A stretch of 14,360 nt of DNA from Chthonomonas sp. UBA2391 (GCA_002343825.1 DDSL01000013.1:1-14360); one strand, 5' to 3'; positions 1 to 7,389 are shown, counted from the stretch's first letter. Numbers and translations are program-made. Notes: a model not told the origin generated them from the sequence alone.

Positions 1-30
1 CAAGCGCTCTCCCAGCTGAGCTAAGTCCCC
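1..30 (-). tRNA. tRNA 5' end, partial, probably tRNA-Ala
   Basis: Read on the minus strand, these bases start with acceptor strand GGGGACT, then TA, D-stem GCTC, loop AGCTGGGA, D-stem GAGC, base G and the first anticodon-stem bases CTTG. This is the canonical order of a bacterial tRNA 5' half. The anticodon and 3' half lie beyond the window edge. The GGGG acceptor start and the AGCTGGGAGAGCGCTTG run resemble bacterial tRNA-Ala, especially the GGC isoacceptor, but the identity is inferred because the anticodon is not visible. It is divergent from the LptD-like gene. Confidence 0.85.
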
Positions 31-111
31 ACGAGGCTCTAAATTAGACCCGATCCCAACGCACAAACGCAAGGGGGCGAACCCCAGGGGCGGTAGACTC
101 GTCCGAACCGA

Positions 112-1851
112 TTGCCTATGCCTGGCTTTTTGGGCCTACCAGCCCCGCTCCCGCCGCACCTCCTCGCCCAGGCTCGCCGCCTCGGCCCGAGCCACGCCCT
201 CGTGAATTCGAGAGGAAGCCTGCCCCTGTGGGAGGACCTAGGCATCGAATTCACTCCGCCCCAAGGCGGCGAGCGGAACGCTTCAACCGTCGATCCAGCG
301 CCGATCCAGGAGCCTTCAGCCGCGCCCCAGATCAAAGGAGAAGCCCAAGAAATCCAAATCGACCCCGCTCTCCGCATCCGGTTCCAGCGACAAACCTTCG
401 ATGTCCAAAACCAAATCGGGAGATATTACGGCGGCGTCACGCTCTACTACGACCTCACCACCCTCCATGCCGAAGAGGTGGAGATTCGGTTCCTCGAGAA
501 AAAGGGCACAGCAAAGGGCAACATTCGGATCGAAGATCCCGAGGGATACCTTCAGGCCACCGAACTCGAATTCGACTGGGAACAACGCACCGGTCGGGCG
601 CAGAACGTCCGGATCGTCACGACCGGGATGCGGGGGACCATCGGCGAACTCCTCATCACCCCCGACCGCTGGACCCTGAACGACGTTTATGGCACCCCCA
701 GCGGGCGCAAACGCCCCGATATCGCCGTTCGCAGTCGACAAGTGGTCTTGCGACCGGGAAAAAACGGCCGAGTCCGGGGCCTCGGGATCGAACTCTTTGG
801 GCAAAGGATCGCCAATCTTCCACCCTATTCGTTCACTCTGGACCGCCGGGTCGAGGGATTCCGATTCCCCAACATCACTTTCCGCCGAAAGGAAGGAACC
901 GGACTCAGTTGGAACAGCGGATTCTTGCTCAATGACCGCACCTCGATCAGCGGCGGGTTCAATGCCTTTCCCAAGTCGCTGCTCTCCGGCTCCTTCGTCT
1001 TGGCCCATAGCGATCTCCCTCCAAGGCCCAGCGCGGGGTTCCTTCAACCCCGAAACGAGAACGAGGAGCGCCACAGCGAAGGTTGGATGAACCGGATCTA
1101 TGTCCGTACTCCCCAAGAAGAGTCCGACAGCATGAGGCAAGAGCGCCGAACCTATGCCATCTCAACCAGTTGGAACACGGGGACGGTCGGGCGACTCGAA
1201 GATAGTTTCGAAATCACCAAGCCTCTGGATCTCGCGCTGGAGCTTGGGGGCAACCGGGGCGGATGGGGTCTACAGAGCCAGGTCCGGCTCCACCGGATTC
1301 GCACCGACAATTCGGAGCCCTTCTACAACCGTGTTTTGGCGCAAGCGGCCGTCCATTCGCCGACGTTTTCACTCGGGAGCTGGGGCCGTAGCACCTTGCG
1401 AGCCGACCTGTTTGGGACCACCAGCGACCGCCGGGGGTTCGGCTGGGCGCGGGCCGAGGCCGTGGTCTACCGCGATTTTGGCTCTGATTTTCGACTTGGA
1501 GTCGCTGGAGTCGCAGCAAGAGAGCTTGGAACCGCATTTCTTTCCATCGACCGACCGTTCTCGCGGAAGGCTTTTCATGTGCGGGCCGACGGACGATTGG
1601 GAAACATCAACATGGCGATGATGCTCAAGTACGACTTCGACCGACGCCAGTGGTACGACACCGAGTACAGCCTCAATTTTCCCGCCGGGAGCTTTGAACC
1701 CTATCTGGAGGCAAGGCTCCAGCCGCGAGAGTTTCGCCTCGGGTTCCGGTTGCGGGTCGAGGAATTCTTCAACCGACTTTCGAGCCGGGAGCTGAAACGA
1801 GAGCCGGAAACCGTGCGATTCAGCGAAAAAAATGGCGACCCGCGCCCTTGA
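112..1851 (+). CDS. LptD/OstA-like outer-membrane LPS-assembly protein
   Basis: A 579-residue protein. Residues about 100-190 look like an OstA/LptA-type beta-jellyroll: short repeating beta strands such as YYGGVTLYYD, LHAEEVEIRF, AKGNIRIEDPEGYLQATELEF. Next comes an LptD-like stretch (FGQRIANLPPYSF, about 229-241), then a long tail of alternating polar/aromatic strands typical of an outer-membrane beta barrel. The family places lipopolysaccharide in the outer leaflet; E. coli LptD is nearly 800 residues, so this is a short version. An in-frame TAG at 94-96 limits the start to the TTG at 112 or the ATG two codons later (118). Neither has a visible Shine-Dalgarno. The N-terminus is proline-rich with no positive n-region, so a signal peptide is unconvincing (LLAQA at 17-21 might be a weak cleavage site). 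Family assignment rests on pattern, not alignment. Confidence 0.7.
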   Translation: MPMPGFLGLPAPLPPHLLAQARRLGPSHALVNSRGSLPLWEDLGIEFTPPQGGERNASTVDPAPIQEPSAAPQIKGEAQEIQIDPALRIRFQRQTFDVQNQIGRYYGGVTLYYDLTTLHAEEVEIRFLEKKGTAKGNIRIEDPEGYLQATELEFDWEQRTGRAQNVRIVTTGMRGTIGELLITPDRWTLNDVYGTPSGRKRPDIAVRSRQVVLRPGKNGRVRGLGIELFGQRIANLPPYSFTLDRRVEGFRFPNITFRRKEGTGLSWNSGFLLNDRTSISGGFNAFPKSLLSGSFVLAHSDLPPRPSAGFLQPRNENEERHSEGWMNRIYVRTPQEESDSMRQERRTYAISTSWNTGTVGRLEDSFEITKPLDLALELGGNRGGWGLQSQVRLHRIRTDNSEPFYNRVLAQAAVHSPTFSLGSWGRSTLRADLFGTTSDRRGFGWARAEAVVYRDFGSDFRLGVAGVAARELGTAFLSIDRPFSRKAFHVRADGRLGNINMAMMLKYDFDRRQWYDTEYSLNFPAGSFEPYLEARLQPREFRLGFRLRVEEFFNRLSSRELKREPETVRFSEKNGDPRP

Positions 1852-1859
1852 TGCGGATC

Positions 1860-1894
1860 GCCAATCGATTCACTTGGCTCTTCTGTCTGTTCTT
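1860..1894 (+). terminator. possible weak terminator after the LptD-like gene
   Basis: GCCAA (1860-1864) can pair with TTGGC (1874-1878) around a 9-nt loop, and a T-rich run (1879-1894) follows. It starts 8 bp after the stop of the LptD-like gene, in the 46-bp gap before a convergent gene. A five-pair stem is weak, so this is only a candidate. Confidence 0.3.
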
Positions 1895-1897
1895 GGA

Positions 1898-2107
1898 CTA
1901 CGCGACTTTTCGCTGTTCTAGGAGAGAAACTTCGTGGACGCGATCCAACCGGATGTCGCCCAGATCGGTGATGAGACATGGGCCATAGAGCGGAACAAAG
2001 TTCACGTCAAAGACCTCAGTGCGCTCGGTGATTTCGGTCCCTTTTCGGTCACTAAAGGTGATGGTGACCAATTGACCCACGTACTGCTTAGCTTCGGAAA
2101 TCAGCAT
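1898..2107 (-). CDS. small conserved-looking protein of unknown function, 69 aa
   Basis: Starts at an ATG with a good Shine-Dalgarno (GAGG, six bases before the ATG, at 2117-2114 on the minus strand), which supports a real gene. The protein is soluble, mixed charge, without signal peptide or membrane segment. Pattern: an N-terminal helix (LISEAKQYVG), then strands QLVTITFSD, a KGTEITERTEVFDV turn-strand, and FVPLYGPCLITDLGDIRLDRV. The layout resembles a small SH3-like or Sm-like beta barrel, but this is a guess. One cysteine lies in the PLYGPCLIT segment. It is convergent with the LptD-like gene and divergent from the debranching-enzyme gene, so it is probably transcribed alone. No function can be assigned. 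Confidence 0.75.
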   Translation of the reverse strand: MLISEAKQYVGQLVTITFSDRKGTEITERTEVFDVNFVPLYGPCLITDLGDIRLDRVHEVSLLEQRKVA

Positions 2108-2190
2108 TTCTAACCTCGGAGCCCGGTTGTCCAGGCTTCCTTACATCTCCCGTGATGCATGTTCCGTGCCAACTCCGTTCCTGCCCCCGG

Positions 2191-2196
2191 TATAGA
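2191..2196 (+). promoter_or_regulatory. possible -10 element for the debranching-enzyme gene
   Basis: TATAGA resembles the -10 consensus and lies about 60 bases before the preferred ATG at 2257. No convincing -35 hexamer is present at 16-18 bp spacing. The 149-bp interval 2108-2256 is the divergent control region for this gene and the small minus-strand gene; nothing else stands out in it. Confidence 0.25.
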
Positions 2197-2256
2197 TGGC
2201 GTTCTTTGTCCAGACCCGTCGGAGTCACCCCGATTACAAGTACACTTGACAGGCTC

Positions 2257-4155
2257 ATGCGAACAACCTATCGCGAATCCGAGTGCCGCAATCTCGAGTT
2301 TGCCACTCAGCGAGAATGGCTCCTACCCAACGGCCTGGGTGGTTTTGCCATGGGCACCATCAGCGGGGCCAATACTCGGCGCTACCACGGTCTGCTCGTC
2401 GCCGCCGTCAAGCCGCCCACCTACCGACAAGTCCTACTGGCCAACTTGGAGATCGATGTACAGGGCGAAGGCAACCCGATTGGCCTAAGCTGCAACCAGT
2501 ATTACGGCGCTCTCCACCCAGAGGGATACCAATTCTTGGAAGAGTTCTCGGTCGGAAAAACGGCATTCTGGCGATTCCGCGCGGCCGGGATGATCCTTGA
2601 GAAGAGAGTTGCCATTCATCAAGGGGTCAATGCCACGACGATCGAGCTCTACAACGCTGGTCAAAAACCCTACCGGCTGATCCTCCGCCCCTTGGTGTGC
2701 CACAAGTTCTATCACGGAAACTTCCGGTTCGATCCGAACTACCCGGCAGCCCTCAACCATCACCGCGATCGCACCATCGTCGAACAAGATGGCGTGTCGC
2801 TCCACCTGAGCCACGAGGGCGCCAACCGCCACCCCGCCGTCGGTTGGTACTACCGCTTCGAATACCTTCGCGAAACCGAACGGGGACTCGACCCTCGCGA
2901 CGACCTCTTCTGCCCCTGCGAGCTGAACTACGACCTCGGGCCGGGTAAGGCGATCTCACTCGTCGCCAGCACCGAGGCCAACATCAAGCCCTACACCGAT
3001 TGGGCCGAATCCAGCGAACCACTCACCTCGATCGCCCAAGAACTCGAGATCGCCAGCCGCAAGTTCTTCATCGAAACTCCGACCCGCAGCAGCATCCTGG
3101 CCGGATTCCCCTGGTTCACCGACTGGGGCCGCGACACCATGATCAGCCTTCCCGGCATGTGCCTGGCGACCGGTCAACCGGCGCTCGCTCGCAAGATCAT
3201 CCGCGATTACCTCTCGCAGATGCACCAAGGGCTGATCCCCAACCGCTTTGTCGAAAAAGGGGAAGAACCCGAATACAACACCGTCGATGCAACCCTATGG
3301 TGCGCCAACGCGATCTACAAGACTCTTCTGGCCGAATGGGATGACGAGTTCGCACGGGACGCGATGGCCGCCCTCACCGAGGTCTTCGACTGGCACGTCA
3401 AGGGCACTCTCTACGGCATCAAGGTCGATCCTGCCGACGGACTCTTAACCCAAGGAGCGACCGGTGTTCAACTCACCTGGATGGATGCCAAGGTCGGGGA
3501 TTGGGTCGTGACCCCCCGCCACGGAAAGCCGGTCGAGATCAACGGCCTTTGGGTCAACGCCGTGCGCATCATGGAATGGTTGGCCGAAAAACTGGGCCTG
3601 GAAAGCACCCGTTATGGACAAGCCGCCGGACTCGCCGAAAGCTGGTTCGACCGCAAGTTCTTCAAAGAGACCCTTGGCTACTACTTCGACACCGTCGATC
3701 CCGACGATGCCTCGTTGCGCCCCAACCAAGTGATCGCGATGGCTCTCCCCTTCGGCCCTGCAAAGGGTCCTCGGGCCGAAAGAGCGCTGCAAGCCGTCAC
3801 TCGCGAACTGCTGACGCCGGTCGGCCTGCGGACCCTGTCTCAAGAGTCACCGGGCTACAAGGGGCGATTCGAGGGGCCGATTATCGACCGCGACGCCGCC
3901 TACCACCAAGGCACGGTTTGGCCTTGGCTCATGGGTCCCTACATTACGGCCATGGTCAAGCTCACCGGAGACACCACCGAGGCTCGGCGACTCTTGCGCC
4001 ACGCCCGAGAGATCTTGGATGAATACGGAATCGGGGGCATCGCCGAGGTCTATGATGGAGATGAGCCCCGACGCCCCGGCGGTTGCCCGTTCCAAGCATG
4101 GAGCATCGCCGAATGGCTCCGGGCTTGGAAGGAAGACCTAAGCCCGGCCGGGTAG
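2257..4155 (+). CDS. amylo-alpha-1,6-glucosidase (glycogen debranching enzyme)
   Basis: A 632-residue enzyme that would hydrolyse the alpha-1,6 branch linkages left after glycogen phosphorylase action, in the cytoplasm. The N-terminal GDE_N-type beta domain carries LPNGLGGFAMGT (about 23-34) and NTRRYHGLLVAA. The C-terminal (alpha/alpha)6 catalytic domain has the family signatures WFTDWGRDT (286-294), NRFVEKGEEPEYNTVDATLW (329-348), LTWMDAKVGDWVVTPR (from 406) and DRDAAYHQGTVWPW (544-557). Acidic residues D293, E339, D344 and D410 sit in the conserved motifs; the likely catalytic pair is among them. The length matches bacterial members of this family (GH133). The frame stays open upstream to 2152, but that extension is basic, not family-like and lacks a Shine-Dalgarno, so ATG 2257 (preceded by ACAGG) is preferred. 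It is followed by a GC-rich spacer, then the M16 pair. Confidence 0.95.
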   Translation: MRTTYRESECRNLEFATQREWLLPNGLGGFAMGTISGANTRRYHGLLVAAVKPPTYRQVLLANLEIDVQGEGNPIGLSCNQYYGALHPEGYQFLEEFSVGKTAFWRFRAAGMILEKRVAIHQGVNATTIELYNAGQKPYRLILRPLVCHKFYHGNFRFDPNYPAALNHHRDRTIVEQDGVSLHLSHEGANRHPAVGWYYRFEYLRETERGLDPRDDLFCPCELNYDLGPGKAISLVASTEANIKPYTDWAESSEPLTSIAQELEIASRKFFIETPTRSSILAGFPWFTDWGRDTMISLPGMCLATGQPALARKIIRDYLSQMHQGLIPNRFVEKGEEPEYNTVDATLWCANAIYKTLLAEWDDEFARDAMAALTEVFDWHVKGTLYGIKVDPADGLLTQGATGVQLTWMDAKVGDWVVTPRHGKPVEINGLWVNAVRIMEWLAEKLGLESTRYGQAAGLAESWFDRKFFKETLGYYFDTVDPDDASLRPNQVIAMALPFGPAKGPRAERALQAVTRELLTPVGLRTLSQESPGYKGRFEGPIIDRDAAYHQGTVWPWLMGPYITAMVKLTGDTTEARRLLRHAREILDEYGIGGIAEVYDGDEPRRPGGCPFQAWSIAEWLRAWKEDLSPAG

Positions 4156-4274
4156 CCCGTTTGCTCACGCACGCTACGGTGAATCCGACTCCTCGTTCGG
4201 CCGGCGACAACCCCGCGCCGAACCGGGGCGGAGGGGTGGGCGAGCGCGAAGCGGTCGGGGTCCCACCCTGGGGA
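4156..4274. other. GC-rich spacer with nested inverted repeats
   Basis: This gap between the debranching gene and the M16 gene holds CCCCG/CGGGG (4211-4215 with 4224-4228) and GGGTGGG (4234-4240) pairing with CCCACCC (4262-4268). CGC/GCG (4245-4247 with 4251-4253) lies inside the second loop. A CCCGGCCGGG palindrome sits at 4143-4152, just before the upstream stop. The frame is open through the spacer and in phase with the M16 gene, but the encoded stretch is low-complexity and lacks family similarity, so it is treated as non-coding. It could be a factor-independent terminator without a U tract, a mRNA-stabilising structure, or one copy of a dispersed repeat. Confidence 0.5.
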
Positions 4275-5324
4275 ATGGCCTCCGGGCCGGTCGCGAGCCA
4301 GCCCCAAAAGAAGCCGAACTTGAAGACGCTCGACAATGGGGTCCGCTGGACCGGGCTAGAGGTGACGGAAGCCAAGGGGGTTGAAGTCCAGGTCTGGATC
4401 GATTGCCGTGGGTTTCCCGTCGCCTACGATGCCCGGGGACTCCGTCACTTTGCCGAGCATCTCATGGCCCAACGAGCCGGAGCACAGGGCCCGGCCGCCT
4501 TTCTGCTGGCCTCAACCGGTCCGGACTGGATGCAGTTCCGGATCTTTAGTCCCGTCGAGGAGCTCGAAGCATCCCTCCGAGCCCTGCGACAGGTTCTCGA
4601 ACCTGGCCAGTTCTCTCCGGAGCAAGTGGAACAGGAGAAGGGCATCATCCGGGAGGAACTCAAGCTGGCCGAATACGAGAGGCCCGGCGCTTTTGCCGCC
4701 TGGGAAGCGGCCATGGGCGCGGTTCGCCCTCATCCGATGGGCTACGGTGTGGCCGGGGCGGATGCTACGGCCGACGAACTCACCCGCATCAGCGAGTGGC
4801 TCTCCGATCCGGCCCGAATCGTGGTGGCAACGGTGGGTGCTGCTTCCGAGGGACGGATGGAGTCTGCCGTCCAAACGTTCCGGACCCTAACCCGGTCCGA
4901 AGGCGAACTCCGCCCCGAATCCCGAGATCCCGCCAATCCCACCAGCGATTGGATCCGCATCAAGCTCGATGGGTGGTCCAGCCCAAAGGCGGCCCAGGCG
5001 TTAGCGCTTGGCTTTGCGATCCAATCGGCCGATCTCTCCTTGGGGATCTCGGTCACTCCGACGCTCGGAGCCTCGGCGGTGCTGATCCAGCGGCCGGGTG
5101 AGAAGGCCAAAGAGCGACTTCTCGACCGACCGGCCCACTACCTGGAACTAGGCCGAGACCAGGCCCTCCAGTGGCTACAGGTCCGGACGGCAAAGCTCCA
5201 CGGCACGGCAGAAACTCTCGCATTCTTGGCCCTCGGTTCACCGCCGCTCGCCCTCCTGGGTCCTGAACTCAACTCGCTCGACTTTTCTCAGGCCGAAGAA
5301 GCGCTTCGCGAGGTGCTCAAATGA
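4275..5324 (+). CDS. M16-family zinc metallopeptidase, catalytic-type subunit
   Basis: About 349 residues. The inverted zinc motif is visible as H58-F-A-E61-H62 in GLRHFAEHLM. A second acidic element, E121-KGIIRE-E128, has the seven-residue spacing of the pitrilysin catalytic Glu and third zinc ligand, so a complete active site is likely. The distance from H62 to E128 is about ten residues shorter than is usual. Residues about 15-200 form the catalytic M16 half (TLDNGVRW start, then LRALRQVLEPGQFSPEQVEQE). No signal peptide is seen, so it is probably cytoplasmic. The frame is open back to 4083, but that would overlap the debranching gene and run through the hairpin spacer, so ATG 4275 is chosen; its GGGG is very close to the ATG. 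Its stop overlaps the next gene's ATG. The pair probably works as a heterodimer on small peptides or as a processing protease; the substrate is unknown. Confidence 0.85.
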   Translation: MASGPVASQPQKKPNLKTLDNGVRWTGLEVTEAKGVEVQVWIDCRGFPVAYDARGLRHFAEHLMAQRAGAQGPAAFLLASTGPDWMQFRIFSPVEELEASLRALRQVLEPGQFSPEQVEQEKGIIREELKLAEYERPGAFAAWEAAMGAVRPHPMGYGVAGADATADELTRISEWLSDPARIVVATVGAASEGRMESAVQTFRTLTRSEGELRPESRDPANPTSDWIRIKLDGWSSPKAAQALALGFAIQSADLSLGISVTPTLGASAVLIQRPGEKAKERLLDRPAHYLELGRDQALQWLQVRTAKLHGTAETLAFLALGSPPLALLGPELNSLDFSQAEEALREVLK

Positions 5325-6409
5325 TCCTTGCAACTCAGCCAGGGTGCGTCGAACACGCCTGGACCCCCGACGGGTCGGTAGCCTTGGCGATCGCGATTCC
5401 TACCCCCGATTTTGGCGCGATCAGCCCGGCGGTGGCGGCGGTTTTGGCCGAGGTCATGGCCCTTGGTACAGCGAATTACACCCGGTCCGAGCTTTGGCGG
5501 TATGGCGCCCAGGACGGGGTCGGGCCCATCGTCGCCCACCTCCCGGGAATGATTGTGATTGCGGTGCAGGCCACGGGCGAAGGAGCCCACGAGGTTTGTG
5601 CCGAAGTTGGAAAGTCGATCCTGACCGAGCCGGAGATCTTCCCCGACCGAGTGGAGGAGGCCAAAGGACGACTCGCGGCGCTGCGTCGTCAGGCCTGGGT
5701 TGTGGCGAGTTGGCCGCTGCCCCCGGGGATCGAATCGGTCACCCCAGCCCAGGTTCAGACGGCCCATCAGTTTTGGGTCCAAGCCAAGCCGCTTGCGGTG
5801 TGGCTGGGGACCCCACGGGGAGTCGGAGCCCAGGCCCTGGAATCAGAGGATCTGAAAACTGAGCCAGTTAAGCCGGGGGCAACGAGTTCGGCTGCTCTTC
5901 CGGGAGGCTATCCGGCCTGGAAATGGGACCTTCCGGTAACGGGTCCTGGCCAGGACCTCGCTGCGACCACTGCCGCCACGGCCTTGCTGGGATTGGGGAA
6001 AGATTCGTTCGGATTTCGGGTCCTCCGCTCCGAACATCAACTTGGCTACCTGATCCAGGGCGGGATCTTTCCCGACCCGAGAGGTTGGGCGGCCCGGTTG
6101 ACGGGCCTTGGCCGGACCGACCTGCCGACGGGGTATCTGGATTGGCTGGAGGCCGAGCGTCTCGGCTGGACCGAGGCCAGAATTGGCATCGGGAAGCAAT
6201 GGGCCCGGGCGGCAAATTCTGGAGTGAGTCCGTTTCCCCTCTTCTGGGTAAGTCGGACCCGCACCCTGGATGGAACCGGGGCGACGGCCGCGGCTTGGTC
6301 GGCTTGGAACTCGGCGCTCGGGGTCGATCTCCATCCCGGAATCTTGGATTCGACTCTAGAAGGCCTCGAAGCAGAAGAGGTCCAAGCCGCCCTCGGGTTG
6401 CAGAGATGA
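5321..6409 (+). CDS. M16-family peptidase-like protein, non-catalytic partner
   Basis: A 362-residue protein starting at an ATG inside an ATGA overlap with the preceding M16 gene, which suggests translational coupling and equal production. It has M16 character (repeated alpha/beta halves; ISPAVAAVLAEVMALGT near the N-terminus; LRSEHQLGYLIQGGIF at about 235-250). The last segment matches the Arg/Tyr-containing substrate-binding element found in the C-terminal half of M16 proteins. No HxxEH motif is present, so it should lack zinc catalysis. Catalytic plus inactive M16 pairs encoded side by side are a known arrangement, as in mitochondrial processing peptidase and several bacterial heterodimers. 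No signal peptide or transmembrane segment is evident. Confidence 0.8.
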   Translation: MILATQPGCVEHAWTPDGSVALAIAIPTPDFGAISPAVAAVLAEVMALGTANYTRSELWRYGAQDGVGPIVAHLPGMIVIAVQATGEGAHEVCAEVGKSILTEPEIFPDRVEEAKGRLAALRRQAWVVASWPLPPGIESVTPAQVQTAHQFWVQAKPLAVWLGTPRGVGAQALESEDLKTEPVKPGATSSAALPGGYPAWKWDLPVTGPGQDLAATTAATALLGLGKDSFGFRVLRSEHQLGYLIQGGIFPDPRGWAARLTGLGRTDLPTGYLDWLEAERLGWTEARIGIGKQWARAANSGVSPFPLFWVSRTRTLDGTGATAAAWSAWNSALGVDLHPGILDSTLEGLEAEEVQAALGLQR

Positions 6410-6427
6410 CCCCAATCGGCCCATAAT
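6398..6427 (+). promoter_or_regulatory. candidate sigma-70 promoter for tRNA-Thr
   Basis: TTGCAG (6398-6403) and CATAAT (6422-6427) are separated by 18 bp. The -10 matches the consensus at 5 of 6 positions; the -35 matches at only the first three. Initiation about 7 bp later would give a leader of roughly 10 nt before the tRNA. The -35 lies within the last codons of the upstream M16 gene. Confidence 0.45.
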
Positions 6428-6443
6428 AGAGGTCATTCGGCAT

Positions 6444-6518
6444 GCCGACATAGCTCAGTGGTAGAGCAGCTGTTTCGTAAACAGCAGGTCACCGGTTCGA
6501 ATCCGGTTGTCGGCTCCA
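6444..6518 (+). tRNA. tRNA-Thr (anticodon CGT)
   Basis: A full cloverleaf can be drawn. Acceptor GCCGACA (6444-6450) pairs with TGTCGGC (6508-6514). The D arm is GCTC/GAGC. Anticodon stem GCTGT pairs with ACAGC around loop TTCGTAA, with anticodon CGT at 6476-6478, reading ACG (threonine). The T arm is ACCGG-TTCGAAT-CCGGT. The discriminator base is T (6515) and CCA is encoded (6516-6518). The variable region AGGTC is short, as in class I tRNAs. Single gene, no other tRNA adjacent. Confidence 0.97.
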
Positions 6519-6591
6519 GGTCTCCGAAGTCTCCCACTTTCCCGAAATCATCCTGCGAACCCTCTGACCTTAGGAGCGGTAGCATGGGCCC

Positions 6592-7389
6592 ATGATTGCT
6601 GCTCTAGGTATGGTTCTGGCGATGGGGAATGCCTCGCTCACCGTGATGACCTACAACCTGCGCTTTGCGACTGCGCCGGATGGAGTGGACGCGTGGCCGA
6701 ACCGGCGCGAGGCCGCTTTGGGATTGGTCAAGAAGCATGCGCCTGATCTCTTGGCTGTGCAAGAAGCCTTGGATTCCCAGATTCTGGAACTCAAGGCCGC
6801 CCTGCCGGACCATGAGGTGATCGGAGTGGGCCGCGACGACGGCCTCACCAAAGGCGAATACAGCGCCATCTTTTTTCGGCGGTCGCGGCTTGGGCTTCGC
6901 GAAGGTGGGACGCGGTGGATCAGCGATCAGCCCACAAACCCAGGATCCTTAGGTCCGGGAGCCTAGATCCCAAGGGTCTTTAGCTGGGGCGAATTCTTCT
7001 GGCAAGGTCAACGGATCGTCGTATTGGCCGCCCACTGGGATCACCAGTCCGCCGACGCTCGACTGCTGGGGGCGCACCAGATGCGCGAGTTTGCCGAGGC
7101 GCGGAAGTTGCCGTCGCTCCTGATGGGCGACTTCAACTCCACGGTAGGGGACCCTCCATTGGAGCACTTTCGGGAAGGGAAGTGGGCCCCGGCTTTGCCC
7201 GACGAAGGACCCAAGGGAACCTTCACTGGATTTGATCTTCAGAGCGATGGGGGCAAGATGATCGACTTCGTTTTCTCCAGCCCGGAGTGGGAGGTGGAAT
7301 CAGTGGAGATAGACCGCTCCAAGACTCCCGAAGGACGATGGCCGAGCGACCACTTTCCGGTGATCGCTCGGCTTCGACTAAGTGACTAG
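6592..7389 (+). pseudogene. endonuclease/exonuclease/phosphatase (EEP) family gene with one in-frame TAG
   Basis: One reading frame of 265 sense codons is broken only by TAG at 6964-6966 (codon 125). Upstream of the stop are MTYNLRF (N22) and LLAVQEAL (metal-binding E58). Downstream are AAHWDHQSADAR (H148, D150), LMGDFNS (D180, N182), MIDFVFSS (D225) and SDHFPV (D253-H254). All Mg-dependent EEP phosphodiesterase motifs are therefore present in the right order, and IPRVFSWGEFFWQG directly after the stop fits the family. The first 14 residues (MIAALGMVLAMGNA) resemble a very short signal peptide, so secretion is possible. The stop suggests a recent nonsense mutation, a sequencing error, or readthrough. 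Start ATG 6592 is the first in frame after a TAG at 6580; the nearest strong Shine-Dalgarno (TAGGAG, 6571-6576) is 15 nt away and better placed for an ATG at 6584 that opens a three-codon ORF ending over 6592. The gene end overlaps the convergent PEP-CTERM gene. Confidence 0.8.

Noticed and set aside
316..1140. Long minus-strand open frame (274 codons) opposite the LptD-like gene
   Set aside because: It is a shadow frame of GC-rich coding DNA; it lies entirely within the better supported gene and shows no recognisable domain.
2152..2256. N-terminal 35-residue extension of the debranching enzyme
   Set aside because: The extension is basic, not like the family N-terminus, has no ribosome-binding site at 2152 and contains the best -10-like element of the region.
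2246..2274. TTGACA-17 bp-TATCGC promoter-like pair
   Set aside because: Transcription would start after the preferred ATG at 2257 and no suitable later start codon exists, and TATCGC is a poor -10.
4083..4274. Longer start of the first M16 gene at 4083
   Set aside because: It would overlap the debranching gene by 73 bp and encode a low-complexity stretch through hairpins, with no family similarity before about residue 75.
7024..7389. Separate short gene for the second half of the EEP protein
   Set aside because: It begins in the middle of a conserved strand (LAAHWDH) from a TTG without ribosome-binding site and is in frame with the first half, so it is the rest of one interrupted gene.
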